DNA from: Dermacentor variabilis
Taxonomy: Eukaryota; Arthropoda; Arachnida; Ixodida; Ixodidae
Assembly: GCF_050947875.1 (NCBI RefSeq)
Contig: NC_134570.1
Coordinates: 244,706,584-244,770,583 of the forward strand
Length of the DNA stretch: 64,000 nucleotides
Direction: 5' to 3'
The notes below the pieces were generated by a model, which ran no database searches, had not been told where the DNA came from, and saw nothing but the letters and a program-made list of their open reading frames with translations. Every line of letters begins with the position of its first letter. Position 1 is the stretch's first letter. Shown in pieces: positions 36,781 through 50,500 of the stretch. The position numbers were made by a program, and so were the translations under genes.

Positions 36781-37409
36781 AGCACCATGTGCATGCATAA
36801 CTTGTAGTTTCGCAGAACACAACGTCCGCGTCTACCAAAAGATGCATGTGCATGCTCAACAAATGGTTTGACACAAATCCATGCTGGGGTGCTAAAAAAA
36901 GCAGCGTGGGCGTGCTTAGCACGTCGTTTGGCAAAAATCAAAGTGCGCGCTCTGCCAAAAGCAGCATATACATGCATAACTTGTGGTTTCGCAGAACACA
37001 ACGTCCGCGCCTGCCAAAACATGCATCTGCATGATTAGGAAGTGGTTTGGCACAAATCCTTGCGCGGGTGCTAAAAAAAGCAGGATGGGCGTGCTTAGCA
37101 CGTCGTTTGGCAGAAATCCACGAGCGCGCTCTGCCAGAAAGCTGGATGTGCATACATAACTTGTGGTTTTGCAGAAAACAACATCCGCGTCTACCAAAAG
37201 ATGCATGTGCATGCTCAACAAGTGGTTTGGCACAAATCAGTGTGCGGGTGCTAAAAAGAACAGCATGGGCGTGCTTAGCACTTCGTTTGGCAGAAATCTA
37301 CGTGCGCGCTCTCCCAAAAGCAGCACGTGCGTGCATAACTAGTGGTTTTGCATAAAACATCGTCCGCGTCTACCAAAAGATGCATATGCATGCTTAACAA
37401 GTGGTTTGG
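36781..37409 (+). repeat. 4-monomer tandem repeat, copy 2 (X-Y cassette)
   Basis: Partner of 36064-36692, with X at 36937 and Y from 37136 (AGAAAGCTGG). It carries AAATCAGTGTGCGGG in place of AAATCCGTGTGCGGG, a change shared with the block that starts at 47574. Confidence 0.84.
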
Positions 37410-40400
37410 CGCAAATCCATGCGCGGGTGCTAAAAAGAGCAGTATGGGCGTGCTTAGCACGTCGTTTGGGAGAAATCCACGTGCGCGCTCTGCCAAAAGC
37501 AGCATGTGCATGCGTAACTTGTGGTTTGGCAGAAAAAACGTCCGCGTCTGCCAAAACATGCATATGCATCCTTAAGAAGTGGTTTGGCACGAATCCATGC
37601 GCGGGTGCTAAAAAGAGCAGCATCGGCATGCTTAGCATGTCGTTTGGCAGAAATCCACGTGCGCGCTCTGCCAAAAGCAGCATGTGCATACATAACTCGT
37701 GGTTTTGCAGAAAACAACGTCCGCGTCTACTAAAATATGCATGTGCATGCTTAACAAATGGTTTGACACAAATCCAGGCTGGGGTGCTAAAAAAAGCAGC
37801 GTGGGCGTGCTTAGCATGTCGTTTGGCAGAAATCCAAGTGCGCGCTCTGCCAAAAGCAGCATGCGCATGCATAACTTGTTGTTTGGAAGAAAACAACGTC
37901 CGCGTCTGCCAAAACATGCATATGCATCCTTAAGAAGTGGTTTGGCACGAATCCATGCGCGGGGGCTAAAAAGAGCAGCATGGGCATGCTTAGCATGTCG
38001 TTTGGCAGAAATCCACGTGCGCGCTCTGCCAAAAGCAGCATGTGCATACATAACTCGTGGTTTTGCAGAAAACAACGTCCGCGTCTACCAAAAGATGGAT
38101 GTGCATGCTCAACAAGTGGTTTGGCACAAATCCATGCGCGGATGCTAAAAAGAGCAGCATTGGCGTGCTTAGGACGTCCTTTGGCAGAAATGCACGTGCG
38201 CGCTCTGCGAAAAGCAGCATGTGCATGCACAACTTGTGGTTTGGCAGAAAACAACGTCCGCGTCTGCCAAAACATGAATATGCATGCTTAACAAGTGGTT
38301 TGGCGCAAATCCATGCGCGGGTGCTAAAAAGAGCAGTATGGGCGTGCTTAGCACGTCGTTTGGCAGAAATCCACGTGCGCGCTCTGCCAAAAGCAGGACG
38401 TGCATGCATAACTTGTGGTTTGGCAGAAAACAACGTCCACGTCTGCCGAAAGATGGATGTGCATGCTCAACAAGTGGTTTGGCACAAATCCATGCGCGGG
38501 TGCTAAAGAGAGCAGCATGGGCGTGCTTAGGACGTCGTTTGGCAGAAATCCACGTGCGCGCTCTGCCAAAAGCAGCATGTGCATGCCCAACTTGTGGTTT
38601 GGCAGAAAACAACGTCCGCGTCTGCCAAAACATGCATTTGCATGCTTAACAAGTGGTTTGGCACAAATCCATGTGCGGGTGCTAAAAAGAACAGCATGGG
38701 CGTGCTTAGCACGTCGTTTGGCAGAAATCTACGTGCGAGCTCTGCCAAAAGCAGCATGTGCATGCATAACTTGTGGTTTTGCAGAAAACAACGTCCGCGT
38801 CTACCAAAAGATGCATGTGCATGCTCAACAAGTGGTTTGGCACAAATCCATGCGCGGATGCTAAAAAGAGCAGCATGGGCATGCTTAGCACGTCGTTTGG
38901 CAGAAATCCACGTGCGCGCTCTGCCAAAAGCACCATGTGCATGCATAACTTGTAGTTTCGCAGAACACAACGTCCGCGTCTACCAAAAGATGCATGTGCA
39001 TGCTCAACAAATGGTTTGACACAAATCCATGCTGGGGTGCTAAAAAAAGCAGCGTGGGCGTGCTTAGCACGTCGTTTGGCAAAAATCAAAGTGCGCGCTC
39101 TGCCAAAAGCAGCATATACATGCATAACTTGTGGTTTCGCAGAACACAACGTCCGCGTCTGCCAAAACATGCATCTGCATGATTAAGAAGTGGTTTGGCA
39201 CAAATCCATGCGCCGGTGCTAAAAAAAGCAGCATGGGCGTGCTTAGCACGTCGTTTGGCAGAAATCCACGAGCGCGCTCTGCCAGAAAGCTGCATGTGCA
39301 TACATAACTTGTGGTTTTGCAGAAAACAACATCCGCGTCTACCAAAAGATGCATGTGCATGCTCAACAAGTGGTTTGGCACAAATCCGTGTGCGGGTGCT
39401 AAAAAGAACACCATGGGCGTGCTTAGCACTTCGTTTGGCAGAAATCTACGTGCGCGCTCTCCCAAAAGCAGCACGTGCGTGCATAACTAGTGGTTTTGCA
39501 TAAAACATCGTCCGCGTCTACCAAAAGATGCATATGCATGCTTAACAAGTGGTTTGGCGCAAATCCATGTGCGGGTGCTAAAAAGAGCAGTATGGGCGTG
39601 CTTAGCACGTCGTTTGGAGAAATCCACGTGCGCGCTCTGCCAAAAGCAGCATGTGCATGCGTAACTTGTGGTTTGGCAGAAAAAACGTCCGCGTCTGCCA
39701 AAACATGCATATGCATCCTTAAGAAGTGGTTTGGCACGAATCCATGCGCGGCTGCTAAAAAGAGCAGCATGGGCATGCTTAGCATGTCGTTTGGCAGAAA
39801 TCCACGTGCGCGCTCTGCCAAAAGCAGCATGTGCATACATAACTCGTGGTTTTGCAGAAAACAACGTCCGCGTCTACTAAAATATGCATGTGCATGCTTA
39901 ACAAATGGTTTGACACAAATCCAGGCTGGGTGCTAAAGAAAGCAGCGTGGGCGTGCTTAGCATGTCGTTTGGCAGAAATCCAAGTGCGCGCTCTGCCAAA
40001 AGCAGCATGTGCATGCATAACTTGTTGTTTGGAAGAAAACAACGTCCGCGTCTGCCAAAACATGCCTATGCATCCTTAAGAAGTGGTTTGGCACGAATCC
40101 ATGCGCGGGGGCTAAAAAGAGCAGCATGGGCATGCTTAGCATGTCGTTTGGCAGAAATCCACGTGCGCGCTCTGCCAAAAGCAGCATGTGCATACATAAC
40201 TCGTGGTTTTGCAGAAAACAACGTCCGCGTCTACCAAACGATTCATCTGCATGCTTAACAAGTGGTTTGGCACAAATGCATGCGCGGGTGCTAAAAAGAG
40301 CAATATGGACGTGCTTAGCACGTCGTTTGGCAGAAATCCACGTGCGCGCTCTGCCAAAAGCAGCATGTGCATGGGTAACTTGTGGTTTTGCAGAAAACAA

Positions 40401-42756
40401 CGTCCGCGTCTACCAAAAGATGCATGTGCATGCTCAACAAGTGGTTTGGCACAAATCCATGCGCGGATGCTAAAAACAGCAGCATAGGCGTGCTTAGCAC
40501 GTCGTTTGGCAGAAATCCACGTGCGCGCTCTGCCAAAAGCAGCATGTGCATGCATAACTTGTGGTTTCGCAGAAGACAACGTCCGCGTCTACCAAAAGAT
40601 GCATGTGCATGCTCAACAAATGGTTTGACACAAATCCATGCTGGGGTGCTAAAGAGAGCAGCATGGGCGTGCTTAGGACGTCGTTTGGCAGAAATCCACG
40701 TGCGCGCTCTGCCAAAAGCAGCATGTGCATGCCCAACTTGTGGTTTGGCAGAAAACAACGTCCGCGTCTGCCAAAACATGCATTTGCATGCTTAACAAGT
40801 GGTTTGGCACAAATCCATGTGCGGGTGCTAAAAAGAACAGCATGGGCGTGCTTAGCACGTCGTTTGGCAGAAATCCACGTGCGCGGTCTGCGAAAAGCAC
40901 CATGTGCATGCATAACTTATGGTTTTGCAGAAAACAACGTCCGCGTCTACAAAAAGATGCATGTGCATGCTTAACAAGTAGTTTGGCACAAATCCATGCG
41001 CGGATGCTAAAAAGAACAGCATGGGCATGCTTAGCACTTCGTTTGGCAGAAATCCAAGTGCGCGCTCTGCCAAAAGCAGCATGTGCATGCATAACTTGTT
41101 GTTTGGAAGAAAACAACGTCCGCGTCTACCAAAAGATGCATGTGCATGCTCAACAAATGGTTTGACACAAATCCATGCTGGGGTGCTAAAAAGAGCAGCG
41201 TGGGCGTGCTTAGCCCGTCGTTTGGCAAAAATCCAAGTGCGCGCTCTGCCAAAAGCAGCATGTGCATGCATAACTTGTGGTTTTGCATAAAACAACGTCC
41301 GCGCCTACCAAAAGATGCATGTGCATGCTCAACAAGTGGTTTGGCACAAATCCATGTGCGGGTGCTAAAAAGAGCAGCATGGGCGTGCTTAGCACGTCAT
41401 TTGGCAGAAATCCAAGTGCGCGCTCTGCCAAAAGCAGCATGTGCATTCATAACTTGTGGTTTGGAAGAAAACAACGTCCGCGTCTGCCAAAACATGCATA
41501 TGCATCCTTAAGAAGTGGTTTGGCACGAATCCATGCGCGGGTGCTAAAAAGAGTAGCATGGGCATGCTTAGCACGTCGTTTGGCAGAAATCCACGTGAGC
41601 GCTCTGCCAAAAGCAGCATGTGCATGCATAAATTGTGGTTTCGCAGAACACAACGTCCCCGTCTACCAAAAGATGCATGTGCATGCTCAACAAATGGTTT
41701 GACACACATCCAAGCTGGGGTGCTAAAAAGAGCAGCGTGGGCGTGCTTAGCACGTCGTTTGGCAAAAATCCAAGTGCGCGCTCTGCCAAAAGCAGCATGT
41801 GCATGCATAACTTGTGGTTTTGCAGAAAACAACATCCGCGTCTACCAAAAGATGCATGTGCATGCTCAACAAGTGCTTTGGCACAAATCCATGCGCGGGT
41901 GCTAAAAAGAGCAGCATGGGCGTGCTTAGGACGTCGCTTGGCAGAAATCCACGTGCGCGTTCTGCCAAAAGCAGCATGTGCATGCACAACTTGTGGTTTG
42001 GCACAAAACAACGTCCGCGTCTGCCAAAACATGCATATGCATGATTAACAAGTGGTTTGGCACAAATCCGTGTGCGGGTGCTAAAAAGAACAGCATGGGC
42101 GTGCTTAGCTCGTCGTTTGGCAGAAATCCACGTGCGCGCTCTCCCAAAGCAGCACGTGCGTGCATAACTTGTGGTTTTGCAGAAAACAATGTCCGCGTCT
42201 ACCAAAAGATGCATGTGCATGCTTAACAAATGTTTTGACACAAATCCATGCTGGGATGCTAAAAAAAGCAGCGTGGGCGTGCTTAGCACGTCGTTTGGCA
42301 GAAATCCAAGTGCGCGCTCTGCCAAAAGCAGCATGTGCATGCATATCTTGTGGTTTTGCAGAAAACAACGTCCGCGTCTACCAAAAGATGCATCTGCATG
42401 CTTTACTAGTGGTTTGGCACAAATCCATGCGCGGGTGGTAAGAACAGCAGCATTGGCGTACTTAGCACGTCGTTTGGCAGAAATCCACGTTCGCGCTCTG
42501 GCAAAAGCAGCATGTGCATGCATAACTTGTGGTTTCGCAGAAAACAACGTCCGCGTCTACTAAAATATGCATGTGCATGCTTAACAAATGGTTTGACACA
42601 AATCCAGGCTGGGGTGCTAAAAAAAGCAGCGTGGGCGTGCTTAGCATGTCGTTTGGCAGAAATCCAAGTGCGCGCTCGGCCAAAAGCAGCATGTGCATGC
42701 ATAACTTGTTGTTTGGAAGAAAACAACGTCCGCGTCTGCCAAAACATGCATATGCA
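37015..42756 (+). repeat. Large paralogous block, copy 1 (~5.7 kb)
   Basis: It is collinear with 47574-53676. The offset changes in whole-monomer steps: 10559 bp at 37.0-38.0 kb, 10380 bp at 38.3-38.7 kb, about 10022-10024 bp at 39.2-40.9 kb, and 10920 bp at 41.03-42.75 kb. This copy therefore has one extra monomer near 38065-38243 and two extra near 38.8-39.17 kb, and lacks five that lie at about 51.0-51.9 kb in copy 2. Between these steps the match is close. Examples are GGATTAGGAAG against GGATTAAGAAG, and ACGTCCGCGCC against ACGTCCACGCC at 41300 and 52220. Confidence 0.86.
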
Positions 42757-43350
42757 TGCTCAACAAATGGTTTGACACAAATCCATGCTGGGGTGCTAAA
42801 AAGAGCAGCGTGGGCGTGCTTAGCCCGTCGTTTGGCAAAAATCCAAGTGCGCGCTCTGCCAAAAGCAGCATGTGCATGCATAACTTGTTGTTTGGAAGAA
42901 AACAACGTCCGCGTCTACCAAAAGATGCATGTGCATGCTCAACAAATGGTTTGACACAAATCCATGCTGGGGTGCTAAAAAGAGCAGCGTGGGCGTGCTT
43001 AGCCCGTCGTTTGGCAAAAATCCAAGTGCGCGCTCTGCCAAAAGCAGCATGTGCATGCATAACTTGTGGTTTTGCATAAAACAACGTCCGCGCCTACCAA
43101 AAGATGCATGTGCATGCTCAACAAGTGGTTTGGCACAAATCCATGTGCGGGTGCTAAAAAGAGCAGCATGGGCGTGCTTAGCACGTCATTTGGCAGAAAT
43201 CCAAGTGCGCGCTCTGCCAAAAGCAGCATGTGCATTCATAACTTGTGGTTTGGAAGAAAACAACGTCCGCGTCTGCCAAAACATGCATATGCATCCTTAA
43301 GAAGTGGTTTGGCACGAATCCATGCGCGGGTGCTAAAAAGAGTAGCATGG
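42757..43350 (+). repeat. Recent single-monomer duplication and 10-monomer copy
   Basis: The private mark TAGCCCGTCG occurs at 42821 and 43000, exactly 179 bp apart and in near-identical context, and also at 41211. The second unit and what follows match 41031-41560 at an offset of 1789 bp (10 monomers). The first unit differs by ending in the TTGTTGTTTGGAAG form of A. Confidence 0.84.
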
Positions 43351-46300
43351 GCATGCTTAGCACGTCGTTTGGCAGAAATCCAAGTGCGCGCTCTGCCAAA
43401 AGCAGCATGTGCATGCATAACTTGTTGTTTGGAAGAAAACAACGTCCGCGTCTGCCAAAACATGCATATGCATCCTTAAGAAGTGGTTTGGCACGAATGC
43501 ATGCGCGGGTGCTAAAAAGAGCAGCATGGGCATGCTTAGCATGTCGTTTGGCAGAAATCCACGTGCGCGCTCTGCCAAAAGCAGCATGTGCATGCATAAC
43601 TTGTGGTTTTGCAGAAAACAACGTCCGCGTCTACCAAAAGATGCATGTGCATGCTCAACAAGTGGTTTGGCACAAATCCATGCGCGCATGCTAAAAAGAG
43701 CAGCATGGGCGTGCTGAGCACGTCGTTTGGAAGAAATCCACGTGCGCGGACTGCGAAAAGCACCATGTGCATGCATAACTTGTGGTTTTGCAGAAAACAA
43801 CGTCCGCGTCTACAAAAACATGCATGTGCATGCTCAACAAGTGGTTTGGCACAAATCCATGCGCGGGTGCTAAAAAGAGCAGCATGGGCGTGCTTAGGAC
43901 GTCGTTTGGCAGAAATCTACGTGCGCGCTCTGCCAAAAGCAGTATGTGCATGCACAACTTGTGGTTTGGAAGAAAACAACGTCCGCGTCTGCGAAAACAT
44001 GCATATGCATGCTTAACAAGTGGTTTGGCACTAATCCATGTGCGGGTGCTAAAAAGAGCAGCATGGGCGTGCTTAGCACGTCGTTTGGCAGAAATCCATG
44101 TGCGTTCTCTGCCAAAAGCAGCATGTGCATGCATATCTTGTGGTTTTGCAGAAAACAACGTCCGCGTCTACCAAAAGATGCATCTGCATGCTTAACAAGT
44201 GGTTTCGCACAAATCCTTGCGCGGGTGGTAAGAACAGCAGCATAGGCGTACTTAGCACGTCGTTTGGCAGAAATCCACGTTCGCGCTCTGCCAAAAGCAG
44301 CATGTGCATGCATAACTTGTGGTTTCGCAGAAAACAACGTCCGCGTCTGCGAAAACATGCATATTCATGTTTAAGAAGTGGTATGGCACAAATCCATGTG
44401 CGGGTGCTAAAAAGAGCAGCATGGGCGTGCTTAGAACGTTGTTTCAAAGAAATCCACGTGCGCGCTCTGCCAAAAGCAGAATGTGCATGCATAACCTGTG
44501 GTTTTGCATAAAACAACGTCCGCGTCTACCAAAAGATGCATGTGCCTGCTCAACAAGTGGTTTGGCACAAATCCATGCGCGGGTGCTAAAAAGAGCAGCA
44601 TGGGCGTGCTTAGGACGTCCTTTGGCAGAAATCCACGTGCGCGCTCTGCGAAAAGCAGCATGTGCATGCACAACTTGTGGTTTGGCAGAAAACAACGTCC
44701 ACGTGTGCCAAAAGATGGATGTGCATGCTCAACAAGTGGTTTGGCACAAATCCATGCGCGGGTGCTAAAGAGAGCAGCATGGGCGTGCTTAGGACGTCGT
44801 TTGGCAGAAATCCACGTGCGCGCTCTGCCAAAAGCAGCATGTGCATGCCCAACTTGTGGTTTGGCAGAAAACAACGTCCGCGTCTGCCAAAACATGCATT
44901 TGCATGCTTAACAAGTGGTTTGGCACAAATCCATGTGCGGGTGCTAAAAAGAACACCATGGGCGTGCTTAGCACGTCGTTTGGCAGAAATCTACGTGCGA
45001 GCTCTGCCAAAAGCAGCATGTGCGTGCATAACTTGTGGTTTTGCAGAAAACAACGTCCGCGTCTACCAAAAGATGCATGTGCATGCTCAACAAGTGGTTT
45101 GGCACAAATCTATGCGCGGATGCTAAAAAGAGCAGCATGGGCATGCTTAGCACGTCGTTTGGCAGAAATCCACGTGCCCGGTCTGCGAAAAGCACCATGT
45201 GCATGCATAACTTGTGGTTTTGCGAGAAAACAACGTCGGCGTCTACCAAAAGATGCATGTGCATGCTTAACAAGTGGTTTGGCACAAATCCATGCGCGGC
45301 TGTTAAAAACAGCAGCATAGGCGTGCTTAGCACGTCGTTTGGCAGAAATCCACGTGCGCGCTCTGCCAAAAGCACCATGTGCATGCATAACTTGTAGTTT
45401 CGCAGAACACAACGTCCGCGTCTACCAAAAGATGCATGTGCATGCTCAACAAATGGTTTGACACAAATCCATGCTGGGGTGCTAAAAAAAGCAGCGTGGG
45501 TGTGCTTAGCACGTCGTTTGGCAAAAATCAAAGTGCGCGCTCTGCCAAAAGCAGCATATACATGCATAACTTGTGGTTTCGCAGAACACAACGTCCGCGT
45601 CTGCCAAAACATGCATCTGCATGATTAAGAAGTGGTTTGGCACAAATCCATGCGCGGGTGCTAAAAAAAGCAGCATGGGCGTGCTTAGCACGTCGTTTGG
45701 CAGAAACCCACGAGCGCGCTCTGACAGAAAGCTGCATGTGCATACATAACTTGTGGTTTTGCAGAAAACAACATCCGCGTCTACCAAAAGATGCATGTGC
45801 ATGCTCAAGAAGTGGTTTGGCACAAATCCGTGTGCGGGTGCTAAAAAGAACAGCATGGGCGTGCTTAGCACTTCGTTTGGCAGAAATCTACGTGCGCGCT
45901 CTCCCAAAAGCAGCACGTGCGTGCATAACTAGTGGTTTTGCATAAAACATCGTCCGCGTCTACCAAAAGATGCATATGCACGCTTAACAAGTGGTTTGGC
46001 GCAAATCCATGCGCGGGTGCTCAAAAGAGCAGTATGGGCGTGCTTAGCACGTCGTTTGGGAGAAATCCACGTGCGCGCTCGGCCAAAAGCAGCATGTGCA
46101 TGCGTAAGTTGTGGTTTGGCAGAAAAAAACGTCCGCGTCTGCCAAAACATGCATATGCATCCTTAAGAAGTGGTTTGGCACGAATCCATGTGCGGCTGCT
46201 AAAAAGAGCAGCATGGGCGTGCTTAGCACGTCGTTTGGCAGAAATCTACGTGCGCGCTCTCCCAAAAGCAGCACGTGCGTGCATAACTTGTGGTTTTACA

Positions 46301-47573
46301 GAAAACAACGTCCGCGTCTACTAAAATATGCATGTGCATGCTTAACAAATGGTTTGACACAAATCCATGCTGGGGTGCTAAAAAAAGCAGCGTGGGCGTG
46401 CTTAGCACGTCGTTTGGCAGAAATCCAAGTGCGCGCTCTGCCAAAAGCAGTATGTGAATGCATAACTTGTTGTTTGGAAGGAAACAACGTCCGCGTCTGC
46501 CAAAACATGCATATGCATTCTTAAGAAGTGGTTTGGCACGAATCCATGCGCGGGTGCTAAAAAGAGCAGCATGGGCATGCTTAGCATGTCGTTTGGCAGA
46601 AATCCACGTGCGCGCTCTGCCAAAAGCAGCATGTGCATGCATAACTTGTGGTTTTGCAGAAAACAACGTCCGCGTCTACCAAAAGATGCATGCGCATGCT
46701 CAACAAGTGGTTTGGACAAATCCATGCGCGGATGCTAGAAAGAGCAGCATGGGCGTGCTGAGCACGTCGTTTGGCAGAAATCCACGTGCGCGGTCTGCGA
46801 AAAGCACCATGTGCTTGCATAACTTATGGTTTTGCAGAAAACAACGTCCGCGTCTGCAAAAAGATGCATGTGGATGCTTAACAAGTAGTTTGGCACAAAT
46901 CCATGCGCGGGTGGTAAAAACAGCAGCATAGGCGTGCTTAGCACGTCGTTTGGCAGAAATCCACGTGCGCGCTCTGCCAAAAGCAGCATGTGCATGCATA
47001 ACTTGTGGTTTCGCAGAACACAACGTCCGCGTCTACCAAAAGATGCATGTGCATGCTCAACAAATGGTTTGACACAAATCCATGCTGGGGTGCTAAAGAG
47101 AGCAGCATGGGCGTGCTTAGGACGTCGTTTGGCAGAAATCCACGTGCGCGCTCTGCCAAAAGCAGCATGTGCATGCATAACTTGTGGTTTTGCAGAAAAC
47201 AACGTCCGCGTCTACCAAAAGATGCATGTACATGCTGAACAAGTGGTTTGGCACAAATCCATGCGCGGATGCTAAAAAGAGCAGCATGGGCGTGCTGAGC
47301 ACGTCGTTTGGCAGAAATCCACGTGCGCGGTCTGCGAAAAGCACCATGTGCATGCATAACTTATGGTTTTGCAGAAAACAACGTCCGCGTCTACTAAAAG
47401 ATGCATGTGCATGCTTAACAAGTAGTTTGGCACAAATCCATGCGCGGATGCTAAAAAGAGCAGCATGGGCATGCTTAGCACGTCGTTTGGCAGAAATCCA
47501 CGTGCGCGGTCTGCGAAAAGCACCATATGCATGCATAACTTGTGGTTTTGCAGAAAACAACGTCGGCGCCTAC
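43351..47573 (+). repeat. Heterogeneous stretch between the large paralogous blocks
   Basis: About 24 monomers. 44.05-44.6 kb resembles 15.1-15.6 and 16.98-17.5 kb (GGTAAGAACAGC, CATATTCATGTTTAAGAAG, TTAGAACGTTG in order). 44.6-45.2 kb resembles 38.4-38.9 kb. Marker X lies at 45527 and Y from 45726. A 2-bp insertion (TTTTGCGAGAAAAC) lies near 45220 and a 1-bp deletion (TTTGGACAAATCC) near 46713. No unique sequence. Confidence 0.8.
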
Positions 47574-50500
47574 CAAAACATGCATCTGCATGATTAAGAA
47601 GTGGTTTGGCACAAATCCATGCGCGGGTGCTAAAAAAAGCAGCATGGGCGTGCTTAGCACGTCGTTTGGCAGAAATCCACGAGCGCGCTCTGCCAGAAAG
47701 CTGCATGTGCATACATAACTTGTGGTTTTGCAGAAAACAACATCCGCGTCTACCAAAAGATGCATGTGCATGCTCAACAAGTGGTTTGGCACAAATCAGT
47801 GTGCGGGTGCTAAAAAGAACAGCATGGGCGTGCTTAGCACTTCGTTTGGCAGAAATCTACGTGCGCGCTCTCCCAAAAGCAGCACGTGCGTGCATAACTA
47901 GTGGTTTTGCATAAAACATCGTCCGCGTCTACCAAAAGATGCATATGCATGCTTAACAAGTGGTTTGGCGCAAATCCATGCGCGGGTGCTAAAAAGAGCA
48001 GTATGGGCGTGCTTAGCACGTCGTTTGGGAGAAATCCACGTGCGCGCTCTGCCAAAAGCAGCATGTGCATGCGTAACTTGTGGTTTGGCAGAAAAAACGT
48101 CCGCGTCTGCCAAAACATCCATATGCATCCTTAAGAAGTGGTTTGGCACGAATCCATGCGCGGGTGCTAAAAAGAGCAGCATGGGCATGCTTAGCATGTC
48201 GTTTGGCAGAAATCCACGTGCGCGCTCTGCCAAAAGCAGCATGTGCATACATAACTCGTGGTTTTGCAGAAAACAACGTCCGCGTCTACTAAAATATGCA
48301 TGTGCATGCTTAACAAATGGTTTGACACAAATCCAGGCTGGGGTGCTAAAAGAAGCAGCGTGGGCGTGCTTAGCATGGCGTTTGGCAGAAATCCAAGTGC
48401 GCGCTCTGCCAAAAGCAGCATGTGCATGCATAACTTGTTGTTTGGAAGAAAACAACGTCCGCGTCTGCCAAAACATGCATATGCTTCCTTAAGAAGTGGT
48501 TTGGCACGAATCCATGCGCGGGGGCTAAAAAGAGCAGCATGGGCATGCTTAGCATGTCGTTTGGCAGAAATCCACGTGCGCGCTCTGCCAAAAGCAGCAT
48601 GTGCATACATAACTCGTGGTTCGGCAGAAAACAACGTCCGCGTCTGCCAAAACATGAATATGCATGCTTAACAAGTGGTTTGGCGCAAATCCATGCGCGG
48701 GTGCTAAAAAGAGCAGTATGGGCGTGCTTAGCACGTCGTTTGGCAGCAATCCACGTGCGCGCTCTGCCAAAAGCCGGACGTGCATGCATAACTTGTGGTT
48801 TGGCAGAAAACAACGTCCACGTCTGCCAAAAGATGGATGTGCATGCTCAACAAGTGGTTTGGCACAAATCCATGCGCGGGTGCTAAAGAGAGCAGCATGG
48901 GCGTGCTTAGGACGTCGTTTGGCAGAAATCCACGTGCGCACTCTGCCAAAAGCAGCATGTGCATGCTCAACTTGTGGTTTGGCAGAAAACAACGTCCGCG
49001 TCTGCCAAAACATGCATTTGCATGCTTAACAAGTTGTTTGGCACAAATCCATGTGCGGGTGCTAAAAAGAACAGCATGGGCGTGCTTAGCACGTCGTTTG
49101 GCAGAAATCTACGTGCGAGCTCTGCCAAAAGCAGCATGTGCATGCATAACTTGTGGTTTTGCAGAAAACAACGTCCGCGTCTGCCAAAACATGCATCTGC
49201 ATGATTAAGAAGTGGTTTGGCACAAATCCATGCGTGGGTGCTAAAAAAAGCAGCATGGGCGTGCTTAGCACGTCGTTTGGCAGAAATCCACGAGCGCGCT
49301 CTGTCAGAAAGCTGCATGTGCATACATAACTTGTGGTTTTGCAGAAAACAACATCCGCGTCTACCAAAAGATGCATGTGCATGCTCAACAAGTGGTTTGG
49401 CACAAATCCGTGTGCGGGTGCTAAAAAGAACAGCATGGGCGTGCTTAGCACTTCGTTTGGCAGAAATCTACGTGCGCGCTCTCCCAAAAGCAGCACGTGC
49501 GTGCATAACTAGTGGTTTTGCATAAAACATCGTCCGCGTCTACCAAAAGATGCATATGCATGCTTAACAAGTGGTTTGGCGCAAATCCATGCGCGGGTGC
49601 TAAAAAGAGCAGTATGGGCGTGCTTAGCACGTCGTTTGGGAGAAATCCACGTGCGCGCTCTGCCAAAAGCAGCATGTGCATGCGTAACTTGTGGTTTGGC
49701 AGAAAAAACGTCCGCGTCTGCCAAAACATGCATATGCATCCTTAAGAAGTGGTTTGGCACGAATCCATGCGCGGCTGCTAAAAAGAGCAGCATGGGCATG
49801 CTTAGCATGTCGTTTGGCAGAAATCCACGTGCGCGCTCTGCCAAAAGCAGCATGTGCATACATAACTCGTGGTTTTGCAGAAAACAACGTCCGCGTCTAC
49901 TCAAATATGCATGTGCATGCTTAACAAATGGTTTGACACAAATCCAGGCTGGGGTGCTAAAGAAAGCAGCGTGGGCGTGCTTAGCATGTCGTTTGGCAGA
50001 AATCCAAGTGCGCGCTCTGCCAAAAGCGGCATGTGCATGCATAACTTGTTGTTTGGAAGAAAACAACGTCCGCGTCTGCCAAAACATGCATATGCATCCT
50101 TAAGAAGTGGTTTGGCACGAATCCATGCGCGGGGGCTAAAAAGAGCAGCATGGGCATGCTTAGCATGTCGTTTGGCAGAAATCCACGTGCGCGCTCTGCC
50201 AAAAGCAGCATGTGCATACATAACTCGTGGTTTTGCAGAAAACAACGTCCGCGTCTACCAAACGATTCATGTGCATGCTTAACAAGTGGTTTGGCACTAA
50301 TGCATGCGCGGGTGCTAAAAAGAGCAATATGGACGTGCTTAGAACGTCGTTTGGCAGAAATCCACGTGCGCGCTCTGCCAAAAGCAGCATGTGCATGGGT
50401 AACTTGTGGTTTTGCAGAAAACAACGTCCGCGTCTACCAAAAGATGCATGTGCATGCTCAACAAGTGGTTTGGCACAAATCCATGCGCGGATGCTAAAAA

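Noticed and set aside
41747..42547. 266-codon minus-strand open frames here, at 27605-28405 and at 54872-55672
   Set aside because: They occur wherever a one- or two-base indel lines up two open frames. They are duplicated only because the underlying satellite block is duplicated.
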